NCBI GenBank assembly: GCA_005879255.1
Contig: VBKY01000258.1
Location: 1-8,400, forward strand
Reading direction: 5' to 3'
DNA from: Deltaproteobacteria bacterium
Lineage (GTDB): Bacteria > Desulfobacterota_B > Binatia > UBA9968
Length of the DNA stretch: 8,400 nucleotides
The position numbers were made by a program, and so were the translations under genes. Shown here one piece after another: positions 5,687-8,400 of this stretch (positions within the stretch are counted from its first letter, which is position 1; each line of letters opens with the position of its first letter). Below the pieces are notes generated by a model, which saw nothing but the letters and a program-made list of their open reading frames with translations, did no database searches and had not been told where the DNA came from.

Positions 5687-7081
5687 TCATTTCACGCCCC
5701 AGATTGGAAACCAAACGGGATCAACCAGGATATAATCTCGATTGCCGATGGAATCCAGAGCTCGGCGCACCTGCTTCAAAGTCGCTTGCTCCAACGTGAT
5801 GACGAAAGGCAGAATCGCTCGGGGATTTACTCTCAGCTTGTAACTCTGTGCCAATGCCCGCAATTCTTCCTCGCTATGCCGCAGCTGCCAGATTTCGGAG
5901 ATGTTGACGCCGATGCGCCCAAAGGTCTGTCCGATATCGCCGACGATGCCGGCGCGGTCCTTGACCAGGAAGCGCAAGTAAAACGAGCCATGGATGTCAT
6001 CCTCGGCCTCAAGCTTGAGACTCCCCGGCTTGACCAGACTCGGCGTGCCGATGGACGCGCCGCCACCGCGCGCCAATTCGCAAACATCGCCCAATACCGC
6101 CACCGCGGTCGGACCGCCCCCCGCTCCCGGTCCGACGAGAACATAATCGCAATCGCGCTCGCCCCGTCCGCCACCGCTTTTCTTGCCGGCAAAACAGATG
6201 GCATTCGTCGCGCCGTCGATACCGGCGAGAAAATTTTCCCGCGGCAGTAAAACCGGAGAGACAAAAACCTGGACGGTCTGACCGTTACGTTTAGCCACCG
6301 CCAGTTGTTTGATCGTGCTGGAGCCGGTTCTGCCGGCGTAGCGAAAATCGACTGCGTGAATATCTTCGATACCTTTGCGCCAAATCGTGCCGGGCTGGAT
6401 TTGCAGACCGAAGGCGACTCGGCTGAGTAGTAGCAGTTTGGCTTCGGCGTCACTGCCATTGACGTCGGCGGACGGATTGGTTTCAGCGTAGCCTTTCTGT
6501 TGTGCCTCCTTAAGCGCGTCGGCGTAGGGCTTTCCGCTCCTTTCCATCTGCGACAGGATGTAATTGCAGGTACCGTTAACGATGCCAAAGATTGCTTCCG
6601 GCTCTTCTGCGGCAAAGCTCTCGCTGAGCGCGCGCATCACCGGTATGCCGCCGCCGACACAGGCCTCGAAGCGCAGCTGCTTGCCGCTCGCGCGGGCCGC
6701 CGCCCAGATCTCATCACCGTAACGCGCCAGCACCGCCTTGTCCGAAGTGACGACGGATTTACCCTTTTTGAATGCGCGCAGGAAATAATCTCGGAACGCC
6801 GGTAATTGGGATGCTTTTTGAAAGCCCAGTGCTTCGACGACAATCTCAACCGCCGGGTCGTCGATGACTTCTTCGGCGCGCGCCGTAAACAGCGACGGCC
6901 GCTTGGCAAACCATTTCTTGGCTTTGGGATTGCGGGTGTAAATTTTTTGAATCTCTAGTTCAATGTCGTTGCCGATCTGTCCTTTGAGATCTTGAAACAC
7001 AATATCCTGGATTGCTTCGCCGACCACTCCGGAACCGAGCAAGCCAATACCAACTTTGCGCCGTTTATACACTGATGCCAT
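5687..7081 (-). CDS. hom: Homoserine dehydrogenase with C-terminal ACT domain
   Basis: Hom reduces L-aspartate 4-semialdehyde to L-homoserine with NAD(P)H, the branch point to threonine and methionine. Residues 9-140 form the Rossmann domain, with the nucleotide loop GLLGSGVVG (13-21) and VVTSDKAVLA (110-119, K115; most relatives have TANKALLA). The catalytic domain shows EACVGGGIPVMRAL (139-152), NGTCNYIL (169-176), KGYAETNPSADVNGSDAEAK (196-215; the equivalents of the catalytic pair are D211 and K215) and GPGAGGGPTA (317-326). About 366-450 is an ACT domain, consistent with feedback control by threonine, which is inferred. At 464 residues it is longer than the usual 430-440. Extra length sits in a Gly/Lys/Arg-rich stretch (299-312) and in the ACT domain (about 401-422). 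The only ATG lies at the expected place; no good Shine-Dalgarno sequence is visible. The gap to the aminotransferase gene is 43 bases. Confidence 0.96.
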   Translation of the reverse strand: MASVYKRRKVGIGLLGSGVVGEAIQDIVFQDLKGQIGNDIELEIQKIYTRNPKAKKWFAKRPSLFTARAEEVIDDPAVEIVVEALGFQKASQLPAFRDYFLRAFKKGKSVVTSDKAVLARYGDEIWAAARASGKQLRFEACVGGGIPVMRALSESFAAEEPEAIFGIVNGTCNYILSQMERSGKPYADALKEAQQKGYAETNPSADVNGSDAEAKLLLLSRVAFGLQIQPGTIWRKGIEDIHAVDFRYAGRTGSSTIKQLAVAKRNGQTVQVFVSPVLLPRENFLAGIDGATNAICFAGKKSGGGRGERDCDYVLVGPGAGGGPTAVAVLGDVCELARGGGASIGTPSLVKPGSLKLEAEDDIHGSFYLRFLVKDRAGIVGDIGQTFGRIGVNISEIWQLRHSEEELRALAQSYKLRVNPRAILPFVITLEQATLKQVRRALDSIGNRDYILVDPVWFPIWGVK

Positions 7082-7107
7082 GGCGAGTCTTTAGAGGATA
7101 AAAGAAT

Positions 7108-7127
7108 TAGCGTGGAATCGGACGCTA
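7108..7127 (-). other. Perfect 6-bp hairpin at the alaC stop codon
   Basis: TAGCGT (7108-7113) and ACGCTA (7122-7127) are exact inverted repeats around an eight-base loop. On the minus strand the first arm begins with the TAG stop of the aminotransferase gene, and the sequence after the hairpin is T-rich (ATTCTTTTATCC) before hom begins. It could be a weak attenuator, an mRNA-stability element or chance; the stem is short for a terminator. Confidence 0.3.
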
Positions 7128-8303
7128 GTCCAGCAATTTTCCCAGCGCCCGTTTGATCTTTCGCACGGCTTGCTTGGTGCGATGCTCGTTTTCGATGAGC
7201 GCGAAACGGACGTGAGCGTCACCATACTGACCAAAGCCGATGCCTGGTGAGACGGCTACTTGGGCTTCCTGCAGTAAATATTTTGCGAACTCGACGGAGC
7301 CCAGCTTCTTCGCCGGCTCGGGAATTTCCGCCCACACGAACATAGTCCCTTTTGGTTTCGGAATTCTCCAACCGGCGCGGTCGAGACCATCAATCAAGGA
7401 ATCGCGCCGTCTTTCATACATGAGGCGAATCTCTTCAACGCAATCCTGTGGGCCGTTGAGGGCTTGAATGGCCGCGATCTGGATCGGCTGGAAGATCCCG
7501 TAGTCGAGGTAGCTCTTGATGCGCGCCAGCGCATGAACAATATCTTTGTTGCCGACGCAGAAACCGACGCGCCAGCCGGGCATATTATAACTCTTTGACA
7601 GCGAAAAAAATTCAACTCCAACCTCCTTTGCGCCCGGAATCTGCAGAAAACTCGGCGCCTGATAGCCGTCGAAAGTGATATCCGCATACGCGAGATCGTG
7701 AACAACGATGAAGCCATGCTCCTTGGCCGCTTTGACTACCCGATCGAAGAAATCGAGCTCGACGACTTCGGTCGTGGGGTTGTGAGGAAAGCTAAGGATC
7801 AGCATCTTCGGTTTCGGCCAAGTTTGACGGATCGCTTCTTCAAGGTGACTAAAAAAAGCCGCGCTGGTGGTCAGAGGAATGCACCGTAGATCGCCCCCTG
7901 CCAAAACCACCGCATACTGATGAATCGGATAGGTCGGGCTCGGACAAAGCACCACGTCGCCGGGATCAATCGTCGCCCAAGCAAGATGGGACAAGCCCTC
8001 CTTCGCGCCGATCGTTACAATCGCTTCCGAGTCCGGATCCAGATCGACTCGATAGCGCCGCCGGTACCAGTCGCAAATCGCCACACGCAGTTTGTAGATA
8101 CCGCGAGAAACCGAGTAGCGGTGATTGGCGGGCTTGGCGGCGGCTTCGACGAGCTTCGCCACCACATGGGACGGCGTGGGCAAGTCGGGATTGCCCATAC
8201 CGAAGTCGACGATGTCTTCGCCCCTATGCCGCGCCTCCATCTTCATTCCGTCTATAATACTGAAGACATAGGGCGGTAACCGTTTAATCCGCTGAAATTC
8301 CAC
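7125..8303 (-). CDS. alaC: AlaC-type class I/II aminotransferase
   Basis: This PLP-dependent transaminase of fold type I has 392 residues. It closely resembles E. coli AlaC (YfdZ) as I recall it, from the opening [12 protein letters not shown] onwards; AlaC is a glutamate-pyruvate (alanine-forming) transaminase. Recognisable landmarks are [12 protein letters not shown] (33-44), YSVSRGI (63-69), [10 protein letters not shown] (95-104), the NPT asparagine N175, D203 and Y206 in [10 protein letters not shown], the PLP-binding K237 in [14 protein letters not shown], and the substrate-carboxylate arginine R366 in HVRFALIEN. The start is GTG, supported by AAGGGA six bases upstream and by alignment to the family start. 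It is the first gene of the run leading into hom. In this setting it might supply alanine or work on another amino acid near the aspartate pathway; the substrate is not proved by sequence. Confidence 0.94.
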   Translation of the reverse strand: MEFQRIKRLPPYVFSIIDGMKMEARHRGEDIVDFGMGNPDLPTPSHVVAKLVEAAAKPANHRYSVSRGIYKLRVAICDWYRRRYRVDLDPDSEAIVTIGAKEGLSHLAWATIDPGDVVLCPSPTYPIHQYAVVLAGGDLRCIPLTTSAAFFSHLEEAIRQTWPKPKMLILSFPHNPTTEVVELDFFDRVVKAAKEHGFIVVHDLAYADITFDGYQAPSFLQIPGAKEVGVEFFSLSKSYNMPGWRVGFCVGNKDIVHALARIKSYLDYGIFQPIQIAAIQALNGPQDCVEEIRLMYERRRDSLIDGLDRAGWRIPKPKGTMFVWAEIPEPAKKLGSVEFAKYLLQEAQVAVSPGIGFGQYGDAHVRFALIENEHRTKQAVRKIKRALGKLLD

Positions 8304-8309
8304 GCGTTG

Positions 8310-8315
8310 TCCCTT
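8310..8315 (-). promoter_or_regulatory. Ribosome binding site of the aminotransferase gene
   Basis: On the minus strand AAGGGA precedes the GTG start at 8301-8303 by six bases. A similar AAGGGAT lies a little further upstream. It supports choosing the GTG start. Confidence 0.6.
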
Positions 8316-8335
8316 ATCCCTTCTTAATCAACGAA

Positions 8336-8365
8336 ATTATAACCCATTTTTATAAGCTATGGCTA
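8336..8365 (-). promoter_or_regulatory. Putative sigma-70 promoter of the operon
   Basis: On the minus strand a perfect TATAAT (8336-8341) has TAGCCA (8360-8365) as a -35 candidate 18 bases upstream, matching TTGACA at four of six positions. Transcription would start near 8329, giving a leader of about 26 bases that holds the ribosome binding site of the aminotransferase gene. The flanking DNA is AT-rich compared with the rest of the window. The weak -35 keeps this tentative. Confidence 0.42.
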
Positions 8366-8400
8366 AAAGACCTGCAACTGCAACGCAGCCGGGCTCTCCG
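8359..8400 (+). CDS. Possible start of a divergent gene, cut by the window edge
   Basis: An ATG at 8359-8361 opens a frame that stays open for the 14 codons to the window end, beginning MAKRPATATQPGSP. The AT-rich upstream DNA would suit a divergent promoter region, but no Shine-Dalgarno sequence is visible. The start also overlaps the -35 candidate of the minus-strand operon. Too short to identify; it may not be real. Confidence 0.25.
   Translation, partial: MAKRPATATQPGSP

Noticed and set aside
5833..6615. A 260-residue minus-strand reading frame inside hom, plus several plus-strand frames of 100-200 codons opposite dus, glpX, apgM and hom
   Set aside because: Each lies wholly within a gene with clear family motifs. 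Their products are Arg/Ser/Ala-rich with no motifs, as expected of shadow frames in GC-rich DNA.

Overview
The window looks like chromosomal DNA of a free-living bacterium with a moderately high GC content. The best guess is Desulfobacterota (classical Deltaproteobacteria) or a nearby uncultured lineage. The clue is the run AlaC-type aminotransferase, homoserine dehydrogenase, then a phosphoglycerate-mutase-superfamily protein, which I recall from Geobacter-like genomes. No marker here fixes the taxon, so this is inference. There are no mobile elements, CRISPR arrays, tRNA or rRNA genes, and I see no sign of recent gene transfer.

Layout. Seven genes on the minus strand fill 1146-8303 and probably form one long transcription unit. 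Read in the direction of transcription they are: alaC-type aminotransferase (8303-7125), homoserine dehydrogenase hom (7081-5687), an ApgM-family protein that may be a homoserine kinase (5592-4372), class II fructose-1,6-bisphosphatase glpX (overlapping it by 16 bases, 4387-3437), a small single-pass membrane protein (3344-3063), a tRNA-dihydrouridine synthase with an internal insertion (2983-1793), and a Maf-type nucleotide pyrophosphatase (1775-1146). A consensus-like -10 box (TATAAT) lies just upstream of the aminotransferase. To the left, a plus-strand gene for an exported DUF5666-like protein (452-1093) converges on maf. Beyond it a small hypothetical gene (249-49) runs the other way. At the right edge a plus-strand reading frame starting at 8359 may be the first codons of a divergent gene.

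How the genes fit together. The promoter-proximal genes handle amino-acid and central carbon metabolism. AlaC joins alanine and pyruvate through transamination, and Hom makes homoserine from aspartate semialdehyde. The ApgM-like protein either phosphorylates homoserine towards threonine or interconverts 3- and 2-phosphoglycerate. GlpX is the gluconeogenic fructose bisphosphatase. The distal genes are housekeeping: tRNA modification (Dus) and nucleotide-pool sanitation (Maf), plus an unidentified membrane protein.

I found no clearly new multi-gene system. The best leads are the homoserine-kinase question for the ApgM-like gene, the insertion in the Dus protein, the lineage-specific inserts in Hom, and the uncharacterised small proteins.
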